Shown here: positions 1-9,657 of the stretch, piece after piece | Layout: each line of letters opens with the position of its first letter | Numbering within the stretch: position 1 is the first letter of the stretch | DNA from: Enterococcus lactis | GTDB lineage: Bacteria > Bacillota > Bacilli > Lactobacillales > Enterococcaceae | Length of the DNA: 60,210 nucleotides | Reading direction: 5' to 3' | NCBI RefSeq assembly: GCF_015751045.1 | Contig: NZ_BNJW01000020.1 | Coordinates: 1-60,210, forward strand | The notes under the pieces: generated by a model | The model's input: only the letters and a program-made list of their open reading frames with translations | What the model was told of the DNA's origin: nothing | The model's database searches: none | Made by a program: the position numbers and the translations under genes

Positions 1-82
1 GGTGGAAAAAGAAGCGTACGACTTGCATGTATTAGGCACGCCGCCAGCGTTCGTCCTGAGCCAGGATCAAACTCTCATAAAA
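1..82 (-). rRNA. rrs: 16S rRNA gene, 5' end only
   Basis: The complement reads the universal 16S start (AGAGTTTGATCCTGGCTCAG, at 75 down to 56), followed by the conserved helix and then the V1 region, which begins CGTACGCTTCTTTTTCCACC as in the E. faecium group. The gene runs leftwards out of the window. The mature 5' end is placed near base 82 by analogy with other Firmicutes and could be off by a few bases. Confidence 0.97.
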
Positions 83-83
83 A

Positions 84-225
84 GTTCGAACAATCTTGCG
101 ATTGTTAAGCTCAATTTGTTTGCTAGCATATTGCTTGCTTGTTAAAAAATGTTTGTTGTCTTGAATTGAATCAAGACGCCCTACACATTTGGTTTGTCTT
201 ACTTTGTTCAGTTTTCAAAGGTCTA
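84..225 (-). other. rRNA leader with processing and antitermination-like hairpins
   Basis: Between the last rRNA promoter and mature 16S there are three short dyads. CTTTG-N8-CAAAG lies at 203-221, inside the TTTGAAAACTGAACA sequence common in Firmicutes rRNA leaders. A GTCTTGA/TCAAGAC stem lies at about 158-176. An AACAATC/GATTGTT stem lies at about 89-106, just outside the 16S end. The first resembles the boxA-type antitermination region; the others look like processing-stalk elements. Roles are inferred from position. Confidence 0.55.
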
Positions 226-250
226 ATCTTTTTGTTTCAACAACTCTTTA

Positions 251-279
251 ATCTTATCAGATTCAGAAGAGAATGTCAA
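251..279 (-). promoter_or_regulatory. rRNA promoter P3 (proximal)
   Basis: On the minus strand this reads TTGACA (complement of 274-279), a 17-base spacer and TAAGAT (complement of 251-256). It is the promoter nearest 16S and a close sigma-A match. Confidence 0.9.
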
Positions 280-337
280 CAACTTTTTTGTTTATTTTTT
301 CTAAATGTCTTTATCGCTCATTAGCAGCGACTTGATT

Positions 338-366
338 ATCATATCATTTCGATTGTTATTTGTCAA
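338..366 (-). promoter_or_regulatory. rRNA promoter P2
   Basis: The minus strand shows TTGACA (complement of 361-366), a 17-base spacer and TATGAT (complement of 338-343). It lies 87 bases upstream of P3. Confidence 0.9.
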
Positions 367-433
367 TAACTTTTTTAAAGTTTTTTTCGATAAAATCAAG
401 CTTTATAAGCTTTCTCATCTAAGCGACTTCGTT

Positions 434-462
434 ATTATAACATGATATCAAAAATGCGTCAA
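434..462 (-). promoter_or_regulatory. rRNA promoter P1 (distal)
   Basis: The minus strand shows TTGACG (complement of 457-462), a 17-base spacer ending in TG plus one base, and TATAAT (complement of 434-439). The TG makes it an extended -10. It lies 96 bases upstream of P2. From here to the kinase gene at 771 I see only AT-rich DNA and the kinase terminator. Confidence 0.88.
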
Positions 463-745
463 CACTATTTTTTATAATTTTTAGCGACACCTTAAAGGAA
501 TCATTTAGAACAAATAATAATATAGCAATCTCTTTATAAAATTGCAATAGAAAATTTCCTATTTTTCTTTATTATTTTTAAAGACGAATATTAAAGTATT
601 TTTATTGTTTTTTGTTCACCTAAAAGCTATTTACAATTTACCAACGAATGTTATTCTATTTTATTGTTCGCTAAATTTCTTTATAATAACCATCCCAAAT
701 TTCTTATCTGCTTGTATTTGGCTTCTTCTTTCTTAATGGATAATA

Positions 746-778
746 TAAAAAAACAAGCAAAGCACATGCTTTACTTGT
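746..778 (-). terminator. Terminator overlapping the kinase stop codon
   Basis: A 12-base stem (753-764 with 767-778, one G-T-type mismatch) has a very short loop and is followed on the minus strand by a run of T. The right arm covers the stop codon of the histidine kinase gene. Confidence 0.75.
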
Positions 779-2276
779 CTTCTGTTTTTGCGATAGGAAT
801 AAAAATTCTAAAGATAGTCCCTTGCCCAACTACGCTTTCTGCTAAGATACGACCTTTGTAGTTTTCAACCAATTGTTTTGCGATAGACAATCCCAGACCA
901 TTTCCGCCCTTCGTTCTAGCCCTCGCTTTATCCACACGATAAAAACGATTGAAGATCTTATTAAGGTCTTCTTTGGGTATTCCTTCACCAAAGTCCTGTA
1001 TAGCAATCTCAAATTCATTCAGAGTAGAAGAAATAGAGATATGGACTTCTTTTCGTGTAGTTGAATATTTTACTGCGTTATCCAATATGATAATGATTAA
1101 TTGCTCAAAGTGATTACGATAAATTTGCAGGGTCACTTCTTTTGTCAAATCATCATCTAAAGTAATCACATAGTCCGGGTATAATATCTTGAAATTATTA
1201 TAAACTTGATAGGTGACTTCTTTTCCTTTAGTTGTTTCATTTGCATAATGGACATCTACTTGTTCTGCTCTAGATAAGTCTAGCATCTCTTGAACTAAGC
1301 TTTTCATGCGGCTGATTTCTTGCATGCTGGCGCTTAATGATTCTTCCAATATTTCAGGATCATCTTTCCCCCAACGATTTAGCAGACTAAGATGCCCTTC
1401 AATAATTGCTACAGGAGTTCTTAACTCATGAGAGACGTCTTCCACGAACTGCTCTTGTTGTTCGATATACAAACGCATGCGGTCAAGCATCTCATTGAAT
1501 ATTTCAGCTAAATCTGCCAATTCATCATTCGTGTCGATTTCAGGCATGTGGATATCTGATTGCGGATCTTTACGTATAGTATCCATTGTATCTCTGAGTA
1601 CCTTGAGTGGTTTCAAGAAGTAAGAAGATAAAAAGAAACCTAAAATACTACTTAAAATCAAAGAAACGACTTCTAAAACAATAAGAGTCAATAATAGCTT
1701 ATTTCGGATATCATAGAAAGAAGATAATTCATAGAAGCTTTGCGCATAACCAATCTTTTCTCTTGTTCCTTTAGAATATATAGGCTGTATAGATAAAAAG
1801 CCAGTTTTCCCTTCTAGTGTAACAATCGTTGGCACTTTACGTGTTGTTTGGATCAAGTTTCGACTGTTTTCGTGAGTTTTGAAAATCAAGTTCTCATCTA
1901 AATCATACACATAAAGCTCCATCGAAGGCTGCCCTAGCTCAGCTATAAAGGAATCAATCTTCATTAAGTTTCCTTCGACCAGTGAAGTATGATCTATGAC
2001 CTCATCTCCGTCATTTGTCGCTTTTGTCAGATTACGATACGTATTCACTAATGTCAGTTCTTCATCCGAGTTAGCCAAACGAGAGGCTACTTCTGAAATC
2101 GTACGTTCTACATTGTTTCTTTCTTTTGCAACAATCAGATTGATAGATGATTTATAGGTAATGACCGCAAAAATTGTAAACACGACGAATATGAAGAAAG
2201 AACTCGCAAAGGCCCACTTGATTGTCAAGGAGGGCCCTTTCAGTTCTCTTTTTTCCGATTTTTTCGGCTTTATCAC
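771..2276 (-). CDS. etaS: Membrane sensor histidine kinase, EtaS/LisK type
   Basis: Sensor kinase of a two-component system, paired with the response regulator just upstream. The 501-residue protein has a first membrane segment at about 22-41, an extracytoplasmic domain at about 42-192, a second membrane segment at 193-217 and a HAMP linker. The HisKA helix carries the phospho-acceptor His283 in SHELRTP. The ATPase domain shows the N-box around Asn400, DFGEGIP at 428-434 and GGNGLGLS at 457-464. The start is GTG, overlapping the stop of the regulator gene as GTGA (2273-2276), so translation is probably coupled. Position after gnd and the domain plan match the enterococcal EtaRS and listerial LisRK pairs, which act in acid, cell-envelope and antimicrobial stress. 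The signal sensed cannot be read from the sequence, and the symbol rests on similarity and context. Confidence 0.88.
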   Translation of the reverse strand: MIKPKKSEKRELKGPSLTIKWAFASSFFIFVVFTIFAVITYKSSINLIVAKERNNVERTISEVASRLANSDEELTLVNTYRNLTKATNDGDEVIDHTSLVEGNLMKIDSFIAELGQPSMELYVYDLDENLIFKTHENSRNLIQTTRKVPTIVTLEGKTGFLSIQPIYSKGTREKIGYAQSFYELSSFYDIRNKLLLTLIVLEVVSLILSSILGFFLSSYFLKPLKVLRDTMDTIRKDPQSDIHMPEIDTNDELADLAEIFNEMLDRMRLYIEQQEQFVEDVSHELRTPVAIIEGHLSLLNRWGKDDPEILEESLSASMQEISRMKSLVQEMLDLSRAEQVDVHYANETTKGKEVTYQVYNNFKILYPDYVITLDDDLTKEVTLQIYRNHFEQLIIIILDNAVKYSTTRKEVHISISSTLNEFEIAIQDFGEGIPKEDLNKIFNRFYRVDKARARTKGGNGLGLSIAKQLVENYKGRILAESVVGQGTIFRIFIPIAKTEDK

Positions 2277-2959
2277 GAGCGCATCACATAACCTGTTCCG
2301 CGGACAGTTTGGATATAGCTTTCCTCCCCTGGAACGTCAATTTTATTGCGAAGATAACGAATATATACATCCACTACGTTTGTTTCAACTTCCGTTTCGT
2401 ATCCCCACACTTTATTTAGTAAAACATCACGTGCTAATACCACGTTCACGTTTTCCATTAAAGTAAGTAGCAATTCGTATTCTCTTTTTGTTAGTTCAAT
2501 TACTTCGTTTCCGCGACGTACGACACGGTTTTCTTTTTCGATAGTCAAATCACGATAAGTAATAGTGGTTTGTTTTGCCACATTTTTGTCACCTTCAATA
2601 TCGATTCGACGCAACAATGCTCGAAGACGCGCTAATAGTTCTTCGATAGCAAATGGTTTGACGATGTAGTCATCTGCTCCATGGTCAAGTCCCGATACAC
2701 GATCGATTACAGAATCTCTTGCAGTCATCATAATGATTGGTGTATTTTTGACTTGGCGTACGCGTCTGCAGACTTCTAAACCGTTCAATTCTGGAAGCAT
2801 CAGGTCCAACAATATGGCATCCCACTCATTATTTAATGCCGCATCTAAACCAGTACGACCGTTGTAATGGACTTCTGCGTTATACCCTTCATGCTTCAAC
2901 TCTAGCTCGACAAATCGAGCTAAGTTCTTTTCATCTTCAATGATTAGAATATTACTCAT
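2273..2959 (-). CDS. etaR: OmpR-family response regulator, EtaR/LisR type
   Basis: DNA-binding partner of the adjacent kinase. The 228-residue protein has a receiver domain at 1-118 with acidic pocket Glu8/Asp9, phospho-acceptor Asp52 in LLDLMLP, Thr79 and Lys101-Pro102. A winged-helix DNA-binding domain at about 130-226 ends in the typical TVRGTGYVM segment. A good Shine-Dalgarno (GAAAGGAT) sits 9-10 bases before the ATG. The gene follows gnd with a terminator between them, so the pair forms its own transcription unit. Its target genes cannot be deduced here. Confidence 0.9.
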   Translation of the reverse strand: MSNILIIEDEKNLARFVELELKHEGYNAEVHYNGRTGLDAALNNEWDAILLDLMLPELNGLEVCRRVRQVKNTPIIMMTARDSVIDRVSGLDHGADDYIVKPFAIEELLARLRALLRRIDIEGDKNVAKQTTITYRDLTIEKENRVVRRGNEVIELTKREYELLLTLMENVNVVLARDVLLNKVWGYETEVETNVVDVYIRYLRNKIDVPGEESYIQTVRGTGYVMRS

Positions 2960-3005
2960 TTATTATTTTATCCTTTCTATCTACTGGCTTTTTAAAAACT
3001 CTATC

Positions 3006-3034
3006 ATTATACCGATAATCTGCTTAAAAATCTA
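3006..3034 (-). promoter_or_regulatory. Promoter of the two-component operon
   Basis: A perfect TATAAT (complement of 3006-3011) lies about 50 bases before the regulator start, with a weak -35 (TAGATT) 17 bases upstream of it. Confidence 0.5.
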
Positions 3035-3061
3035 TAGTCATTTTATCATGAATAGCAGTTT

Positions 3062-3108
3062 TAAAAAAGAGCTGAAGTCTACTCATAACAATCGACTTCA
3101 GCTCTTTC
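3062..3108 (-). terminator. gnd terminator
   Basis: A 14-base stem (AAAGAGCTGAAGTC at 3066-3079 with 3094-3107) is followed on the minus strand by a T-run. It separates gnd from the downstream two-component operon. Confidence 0.9.
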
Positions 3109-3150
3109 GTCCTCTTTTTATTTTCTCATTTCCTAACAGCCGAAAGACTA

Positions 3151-4572
3151 TTATTCTTCATGGTACCATGAGTAATGGAAGATTCCTTCTTTGTCGACAC
3201 GTTCATATGTGTGTGCGCCAAAGTAATCGCGTTGGGCTTGGATTATATTTGCAGGCAGACGTTCTGCTCTGTATGAATCGAAGTAAGCGATGGCTGATGA
3301 GAAAGTTGGTACAGGTACGCCAGCTTGGACAGCCAAGGCAACGACGTCTCGGACTGATTGCTGATATTTTTTCGTGATTTCAACGAAATAATCATCTAGC
3401 AATAAATTTTCGATCTCAGGATTTTTGTCATAAGCATCCGTGATTTTTTGCAAGAATCGAGCTCGGATGATACATCCAGCACGCCAGATTTTTGCGATTT
3501 CGCCAAATGGCAAATCCCAATCAAATTCTTTTGAAGCGACACGTAATTGAGCAAATCCTTGGGCATAACTCATGATTTTACTGAAATACAACGCTTCTCG
3601 GATTTTTTCGACCAATTCTTTTTTGTCTCCTGTGAACTCAAAATCGTTCGTACGAGACAAAATTTTACTTGCTTGTACGCGTTCTTCTTTATAAGCAGAA
3701 ATGTAACGGGCAAATACAGATTCAGTAATCAATGGAAGTGGCACGCCTAAGTCAAGCGCACTTTGGCTTGTCCATTTACCTGTTCCTTTATTTCCAGCTG
3801 CATCAAGGATCACATCTACGACTGGTTTACCTGTACCTTCATCGTCTTTTCGAGTCAGGATGTCAGCTGTGATTTCGATCAGGTAGCTGTCTAATTCGCC
3901 TTGATTCCATTCTTTAAAGATATCAGCCATTTCTTCTACTGAAAGGTCTAAAATATTCTTCATCAAGTCATAAGATTCAGCAATCAGTTGCATATCTCCA
4001 TACTCAATACCGTTGTGTACCATTTTCACATAGTGTCCGGCTCCGTTTGGGCCAATATAGGTAACACATGGTGCTCCATCTTCTGCTTTTGCAGAAATTT
4101 GCTCTAAGATTGGTGCAACTAGCTCATACGCTTCTTTTTGTCCACCAGGCATGATTGAAGGTCCTTTTAAAGCTCCTTCTTCACCGCCGGAAACGCCTGT
4201 ACCGATAAAGTTAATACCAGAGTTGGCTAATTCTTCATTACGACGCATCGTATCTTTAAAGAATGTATTTCCTCCGTCAATCAGAATATCGCCTTTATCA
4301 AGGTGAGGAAGCAACTCTTGGATTGTTGCATCTGTTGCCGGTCCTGCTTTGACCATCAGAAGAATCCGACGCGGTTTTTCGATTGATTCTACAAATTCTT
4401 CGATTGTGTACGTTGCTTTGAAATTTTTATCTGGGTGTTCTTCTACTATAGCGGTTGTTTTAGCCCCTGTACGGTTAAATAAAGCCACTGAATAGCCGCG
4501 GCTTTCTATATTCAAGGCTAGATTTTTACCCATAACGGCCATACCGACAACGCCGATTTGTTGTTTTGACAT
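3151..4572 (-). CDS. gnd: 6-phosphogluconate dehydrogenase, decarboxylating
   Basis: Oxidises 6-phosphogluconate to ribulose 5-phosphate with release of CO2 and reduction of NADP, in the oxidative pentose phosphate branch. The 473-residue length is that of the long-chain family. The Rossmann motif [11 protein letters not shown] is at 7-17, the substrate loop GVSGGEEGA at 126-134, and catalytic Lys183, His186 and Asn187 are in [13 protein letters not shown]. The C-terminal segment [11 protein letters not shown] is also typical. It is transcribed alone between its promoter near 4615-4642 and the terminator at 3062-3108. Confidence 0.97.
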   Translation of the reverse strand: MSKQQIGVVGMAVMGKNLALNIESRGYSVALFNRTGAKTTAIVEEHPDKNFKATYTIEEFVESIEKPRRILLMVKAGPATDATIQELLPHLDKGDILIDGGNTFFKDTMRRNEELANSGINFIGTGVSGGEEGALKGPSIMPGGQKEAYELVAPILEQISAKAEDGAPCVTYIGPNGAGHYVKMVHNGIEYGDMQLIAESYDLMKNILDLSVEEMADIFKEWNQGELDSYLIEITADILTRKDDEGTGKPVVDVILDAAGNKGTGKWTSQSALDLGVPLPLITESVFARYISAYKEERVQASKILSRTNDFEFTGDKKELVEKIREALYFSKIMSYAQGFAQLRVASKEFDWDLPFGEIAKIWRAGCIIRARFLQKITDAYDKNPEIENLLLDDYFVEITKKYQQSVRDVVALAVQAGVPVPTFSSAIAYFDSYRAERLPANIIQAQRDYFGAHTYERVDKEGIFHYSWYHEE

Positions 4573-4614
4573 ATGAACTCCTCCTACATACGGGATTTCT
4601 CCCTAATCTCTTAC

Positions 4615-4642
4615 ATTATAGCTTAACACGGCTACATTGCAA
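4615..4642 (-). promoter_or_regulatory. gnd promoter
   Basis: The minus strand has TTGCAA (complement of 4637-4642), a 16-base spacer and TATAAT (complement of 4615-4620), about 40 bases before the gnd start. Confidence 0.75.
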
Positions 4643-4675
4643 ACTAAAGAACAACATATTTTTTATTTACCGCTT

Positions 4676-4721
4676 ATAAAAAAATAAACCTCAAGGCTCC
4701 ATGGTTAGCCTTGAGGTTTTA
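4676..4721 (-). terminator. rpmF terminator
   Basis: A 13-base perfect stem (4686-4698 with 4707-4719) is followed on the minus strand by an A/T tract rich in T. It lies just past the rpmF stop. Confidence 0.88.
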
Positions 4722-4741
4722 CATTTTCTAATTAAAATGTA

Positions 4742-4921
4742 TTAAGCTTCTTTTGACATTACGTCCTTACCATCATAGTAACCACAATTTGCACATACGT
4801 GATGGCTTTTTTTCATTTCACCACAGTTTGGACATTCGTTTAATCCTTTGATTGTCAACTTGTAGTGTGTACGACGTTTTGCTTTTTTAGCTTTTGATGT
4901 TCTTCTAGCTGGTACTGCCAT
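4742..4921 (-). CDS. rpmF: 50S ribosomal protein L32
   Basis: Zinc-ribbon protein of the large ribosomal subunit, 59 residues. It begins [17 protein letters not shown] and carries two CxxC pairs (CPNC and CANC), so it is the zinc-binding form. An in-frame upstream start would add ten residues foreign to L32. The chosen ATG at 4921 sits behind AAGGAGGTG with ideal spacing. It follows yceD, the usual pairing, and probably shares the promoter at 5577-5605. Confidence 0.97.
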   Translation of the reverse strand: MAVPARRTSKAKKAKRRTHYKLTIKGLNECPNCGEMKKSHHVCANCGYYDGKDVMSKEA

Positions 4922-4978
4922 TTTGCTACACCTCCTTGTAAAGTCTTGCACCTATAATAGATACAATATATTCCAATC

Positions 4979-5548
4979 TTACTTGTTATCGTCGTTTTTT
5001 GATTCAGAATCAAAAAGTTCAGATAGTTTTGCAAGACGAGGATCAATTTTATTCTCGGCTTCTTCCATTTTTCTGCGTTGGTATTCTTCTTCGGAAACAA
5101 CTTCCCAATCATTGCCTTTTGGAAGTTCTGTCGCTGCTTCCTCTTCTTTTGTCAATACCCGCATCGGAATCGCCAATAAGATGTTGTCTTCAATTGACTC
5201 TGCTAAATTCAATAACGGACCTTCAATCAGCAAAATCTCATCTGCAGACATTTGCTCATCTCTGCTTTGGAATTGTTCTTCTGTCATGAATACTTCGTCT
5301 ACAGAAAAATCCATCGGCAGTTCAACAGGTTCTAGCGAACGTGTTGAAGGAACTGTCAAAGTCGTCTGCACAGTGTAATGAACGATATAGCCTTTCTTAT
5401 CAACTGAGACCAAACCTTCGACTTCCACTGGCGCAACATCAAGTATTAAATTGTCTCGCTTCATGAGAGCGGCTTTCAAGTCGAGCGTCTCATGAAAAGT
5501 TAACGGTGTCTCCTGGTATTTTCTCAATTCCAATAAAGACCATTTCAT
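4979..5548 (-). CDS. yceD: YceD family protein (DUF177)
   Basis: Member of the YceD/DUF177 family, nearly always encoded directly before rpmF and linked to 23S rRNA accumulation and ribosome assembly. The 189-residue protein is acidic and soluble. It shows the family's hydrophobic core near SVDKKGYIVHYTVQTTLTVP and a conserved acidic C-terminal half with DPRLAKLSEL. It is separated from rpmF by 57 bases, and a strong promoter lies upstream. No catalytic residues are apparent, so an enzymatic role is unlikely. Confidence 0.88.
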   Translation of the reverse strand: MKWSLLELRKYQETPLTFHETLDLKAALMKRDNLILDVAPVEVEGLVSVDKKGYIVHYTVQTTLTVPSTRSLEPVELPMDFSVDEVFMTEEQFQSRDEQMSADEILLIEGPLLNLAESIEDNILLAIPMRVLTKEEEAATELPKGNDWEVVSEEEYQRRKMEEAENKIDPRLAKLSELFDSESKNDDNK

Positions 5549-5576
5549 TTTTCATCACTCCTAAGCAACAAAAGCA

Positions 5577-5605
5577 ATTATACAGGGCAAAAACCATGTT
5601 GTCAA
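5577..5605 (-). promoter_or_regulatory. yceD-rpmF promoter
   Basis: The minus strand has TTGACA (complement of 5600-5605), a 17-base spacer and TATAAT (complement of 5577-5582), a near-consensus sigma-A promoter 29 bases before yceD. Confidence 0.9.
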
Positions 5606-5652
5606 TGAAATTTTCTTGACACCTTGCAGTTCATAAAAAAACAGAAATATCT

Positions 5653-5680
5653 TTAACAGAAAGCCTCTGTTTGCTATCAT
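5653..5680 (+). promoter_or_regulatory. Candidate promoter of the LysR-type regulator
   Basis: TTAACA (5653-5658), a 16-base spacer and TATCAT (5675-5680) preceded by TGC, an extended -10. The region also holds the short palindrome ATAATCATTAT at about 5697-5707, which could be part of an operator. Confidence 0.5.
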
Positions 5681-5733
5681 CTTCAGAATCATTTACAATA
5701 ATCATTATTCTATCAAAGGAGCGGATGATCTTT

Positions 5734-6639
5734 ATGAACACGAAAGATATTGAATACTATGTCCAAATCGTCAAACAAAAAAACTTTACGAAAGTGGCTA
5801 ATTATTTCCGTGTGAGCCAACCTACTATTACATATGCATTACAACGTCTTGAAAAAGAGTTTGACGCCATACTTATTACAAGAGATCGTTCGCATCACGA
5901 ATTAATCGTCACACCTTCTGGAAAGCAGCTGTTTCTCCATGCACAAGCTATTCTCCAAGAGATTTCTACTGCAAGGGCTGAAATCACTCAGTTACAAAAG
6001 AAAAAGCTGCGTTTTGGCATGCCGCCTATTATCGGCAATGAGTACTTTCCAAAACTGTCAGGTTACTTTATCAAGCATGAATTGATGAATCAGATTGAAA
6101 TCACCGATGGAGGCTCTCGGGACTTATATGGAATGATTCGTCAAGGGAGGATCGATTTAGCCGTATTAGGCTCAACACAGCCAATCGTAGATCAATATTT
6201 AGAAACAGAATTACTTTTGGATAAACGTTTCATGATCGTCGTTCCGCCTACTCACCCTCTTGCCCAGCAGAAGGCAGTCTCTTTCAAAGATATATCAGAT
6301 GAACAGTTTGTGTTATTGAACGAACATTATGTCCACCCAGCAGCATTCACTAAACTTTCTAAACAAACACATACTCAACCAAAAGTTGTTTATCAAAGCA
6401 ATGATTTGACGATTTTAAAGAGTATGATCCGTGAAAATGTTGGTATCGGTTTTTTGGCAGAGATTGCTGTCCATCCTGAAGATCATTTAGTTTGCCTGCC
6501 ACTTTCAGATGAAGTTCAGCCTCGCTTCTTGATTTCATTGGCAAAACGAACACAGCAGCTTGTCACACCGCTTCAAGAACAAGTAGTCCAAGTCATCCAT
6601 GAATTCGTTACAGCACAAAAAACAGCTCTTCGTAAATGA
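5734..6639 (+). CDS. LysR-family transcriptional regulator (MleR-like)
   Basis: DNA-binding regulator of 301 residues. The winged helix-turn-helix is at about 1-60 (MNTKDIEYYVQIVKQKNFTK onward, with VSQPTITYALQRLEKEF as recognition region). An effector-binding domain follows from about residue 88 with the usual periplasmic-binding fold pattern. Two in-frame ATGs (5725 and 5734) follow AAAGGAG; the second is chosen because LysR proteins normally begin MNTKDIEYY. The N-terminus resembles MleR of lactic acid bacteria, the activator of malolactic genes, but no malolactic genes are nearby, so the target is unknown. It is divergent from yceD. Confidence 0.88.
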   Translation: MNTKDIEYYVQIVKQKNFTKVANYFRVSQPTITYALQRLEKEFDAILITRDRSHHELIVTPSGKQLFLHAQAILQEISTARAEITQLQKKKLRFGMPPIIGNEYFPKLSGYFIKHELMNQIEITDGGSRDLYGMIRQGRIDLAVLGSTQPIVDQYLETELLLDKRFMIVVPPTHPLAQQKAVSFKDISDEQFVLLNEHYVHPAAFTKLSKQTHTQPKVVYQSNDLTILKSMIRENVGIGFLAEIAVHPEDHLVCLPLSDEVQPRFLISLAKRTQQLVTPLQEQVVQVIHEFVTAQKTALRK

Positions 6640-6652
6640 AGAGCTGTTTTTA
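6617..6652. terminator. Bidirectional terminator between the LysR gene and pyk
   Basis: A perfect 13-base stem (6619-6631 with 6638-6650) has T-runs on both strands and serves the two converging genes. Its right arm overlaps the regulator's stop codon. Confidence 0.9.
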
Positions 6653-6669
6653 TTTTGTATTAAGCTAAA

Positions 6670-8454
6670 TTAGATAGCTGTTGTTTCGCCACGGTAAACG
6701 ATGCCGCGACGTGAATCAACAGTAATCAATTCGCCATCAGTAATTGTTGTTGTTGCGCCTTTAGCACCAACGATTACAGGAATATCTTGTGCAATTCCTA
6801 CAACTGCAGCGTGAGAAGTCAATCCGCCTTCTTCAACGATAACAGCAGCTGCTTTTTCGATTGCAGGCATGTATTCTTTGTCAGTTGATGGTACAACTAG
6901 AACCATTCCGTCTTTTGCTTTTTTTACAGCTTCTTCAGCAGATGAAGCAATAACTGCATTTGCAACGACAGATTTTTGTCCAACGCCTTGAGCTTCTAAT
7001 AATTTAGAACCAATCATTTGAATTTTCATCACGTTAGTTGTTCCGCGTTCGCCAACTGGTACACCAGCAGTGATCAAGATTAAATCACCTTCTGATGCGA
7101 AACCTAATTCAACAGCTTTTTTAGCTGCTAGTTCAAACATTTCATCAGTTGTTGATGGTTTTTCAGCAACTGTTGGGTAAACACCCCAGTTTAACATCAA
7201 ACCGCGTTTTGTGCGTTCGTCAAAAGTAACAGCCAAGATATCTGCATCTGGGCGATATTTTGAAATCATTTTTGCAGTGTAGCCTGATTCAGTTGCAGCA
7301 ACGATTGTTTTGACGCCTAGATTTTTTGCAGCACGAGCTACAGATAAACCGATTGTTTCAGTTACATCTGTTTTATCGAATTCGTTCAATTGGAATGTAC
7401 CTAATTCTGATAATGCATTTTCAGCTTCTTGGTCGATACGTGCCATTGTTGAAACAGCTTCAACTGGGTAGTCTCCGTTTGCAGATTCACCAGATAACAT
7501 TGTTGCATCTGTTCCGTCAAATACAGCATTGGCAACGTCAGAAGCTTCCGCACGTGTTGGACGTGGGTTTTCTTGCATTGATTCTAACATTTGTGTAGCA
7601 GTGATAACTGGGATACCAGCAGCGTTACATTTTTTGATGATACGTTTTTGAACCATTGGTACTAGTTCAGCTGGGATTTCCACACCCATATCTCCACGGG
7701 CAATCATAACACCGTCAGAAACTTTGATGATTTCGTCAATGTTGTCGATACCTTCTTGAGATTCGATTTTAGGGAAGATTTGAACATGAGTCATGTCTTT
7801 TTCTTCTAAAATTTCGCGAATATCTAGAACGTCTTGTGCTTTACGTACAAAACTTGCAGCGATAAAGTCGATATCGTTGTCTAAACCAAAACGAATATCG
7901 TCCGCATCTTTTGGAGTAATACCTGGCAAACTGATAGAAACGCCTGGTGCATTTACCCCTTTACGTGATCCTAGCATACCTGCATTTTTAACTTCTACGA
8001 CTAATTCACGGTTTGCTTCGTCTTTTTCAATGATTTCCATGTCGATCAAGCCATCATCGAATAAAACGTGTCCGCCTACGTGAACATCGTCAAATAATCC
8101 TGGGTAAGTAACCGCGATTTTTTCTTTTGAACCTACATGTTCAGGATCCATAGAGATGCGTGTTTGATCTCCTACTTCAAATTTGATGTATCCTGCACGA
8201 CCAAAATCAGCTTCTGTTGTGCCTTGAACAGTTGTACGGATTTCAGCTCCTTTTGTATCTAAAAGAATACCGACATCTTTTCCTGTCTTTTTAACTGCTT
8301 CACGGACCATAGTCATACGTGATAATTGTTCTTCATGGTCACCATGAGAAAAGTTAAAGCGGAAGACATTTGCCCCAGATTCAATCAATTGAGAAATAAT
8401 TTCTACTGAGTTACTTGCTGGTCCTAATGTACTAACGATTTTGGTTTTTTTCAT
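6670..8454 (-). CDS. pyk: Pyruvate kinase
   Basis: Converts phosphoenolpyruvate and ADP to pyruvate and ATP, the last step of glycolysis. The 594-residue protein is the long Bacillales/Lactobacillales form. The catalytic barrel has Arg32/Asn34/Ser36 in FRFNFSHG, Lys229 and Glu231 in FPKIESQEG, Asp255 in ARGDMGVE and Thr287 in TATQMLESM. An allosteric domain follows, then an extra C-terminal domain related to the PEP-synthase phosphohistidine domain, containing GGLTSHAAVVG and a final GIVYRG. It lies 73 bases after pfkA with no terminator between, so the two form an operon. Confidence 0.97.
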   Translation of the reverse strand: MKKTKIVSTLGPASNSVEIISQLIESGANVFRFNFSHGDHEEQLSRMTMVREAVKKTGKDVGILLDTKGAEIRTTVQGTTEADFGRAGYIKFEVGDQTRISMDPEHVGSKEKIAVTYPGLFDDVHVGGHVLFDDGLIDMEIIEKDEANRELVVEVKNAGMLGSRKGVNAPGVSISLPGITPKDADDIRFGLDNDIDFIAASFVRKAQDVLDIREILEEKDMTHVQIFPKIESQEGIDNIDEIIKVSDGVMIARGDMGVEIPAELVPMVQKRIIKKCNAAGIPVITATQMLESMQENPRPTRAEASDVANAVFDGTDATMLSGESANGDYPVEAVSTMARIDQEAENALSELGTFQLNEFDKTDVTETIGLSVARAAKNLGVKTIVAATESGYTAKMISKYRPDADILAVTFDERTKRGLMLNWGVYPTVAEKPSTTDEMFELAAKKAVELGFASEGDLILITAGVPVGERGTTNVMKIQMIGSKLLEAQGVGQKSVVANAVIASSAEEAVKKAKDGMVLVVPSTDKEYMPAIEKAAAVIVEEGGLTSHAAVVGIAQDIPVIVGAKGATTTITDGELITVDSRRGIVYRGETTAI

Positions 8455-8527
8455 TTAAAAAACTCTCCCATTCAATTTTGTTTATTTAAAGCTGTACACA
8501 GCTTAAATAGCTTGGTTTCTTTCACTC

Positions 8528-9499
<972 letters not shown>

Positions 9500-9521
9500 T
9501 CACCTCATTAAAATACTTTAT

Positions 9522-9538
9522 CCTAAGTATAACTTAGG
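9522..9538. promoter_or_regulatory. Dyad in the pfkA leader or promoter region
   Basis: CCTAAGTATAACTTAGG is a 6-5-6 perfect inverted repeat whose centre contains a TATACT-like -10 on the minus strand. A second candidate promoter (AAGACA, 17 bases, TGT, TAGAAT on the minus strand) lies further upstream, around 9565-9596. Operator function is inference. Confidence 0.4.
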
Positions 9539-9657
9539 TTTACAACCATTTTTGCGTTAACCACGACTAACATTCTAACATTATTTTTCTCGCTTGTCTT
9601 GATTTACGGATAAAAAAATGAAAAAAAATGAAAGCAAGTAGTATTTTTTACCGTAAG

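Noticed and set aside
139-861. Short open frames in the rRNA leader and around the kinase stop
   Set aside because: They cover tandem promoters, leader hairpins and a terminator, lack ribosome-binding sites, and have low-complexity translations.
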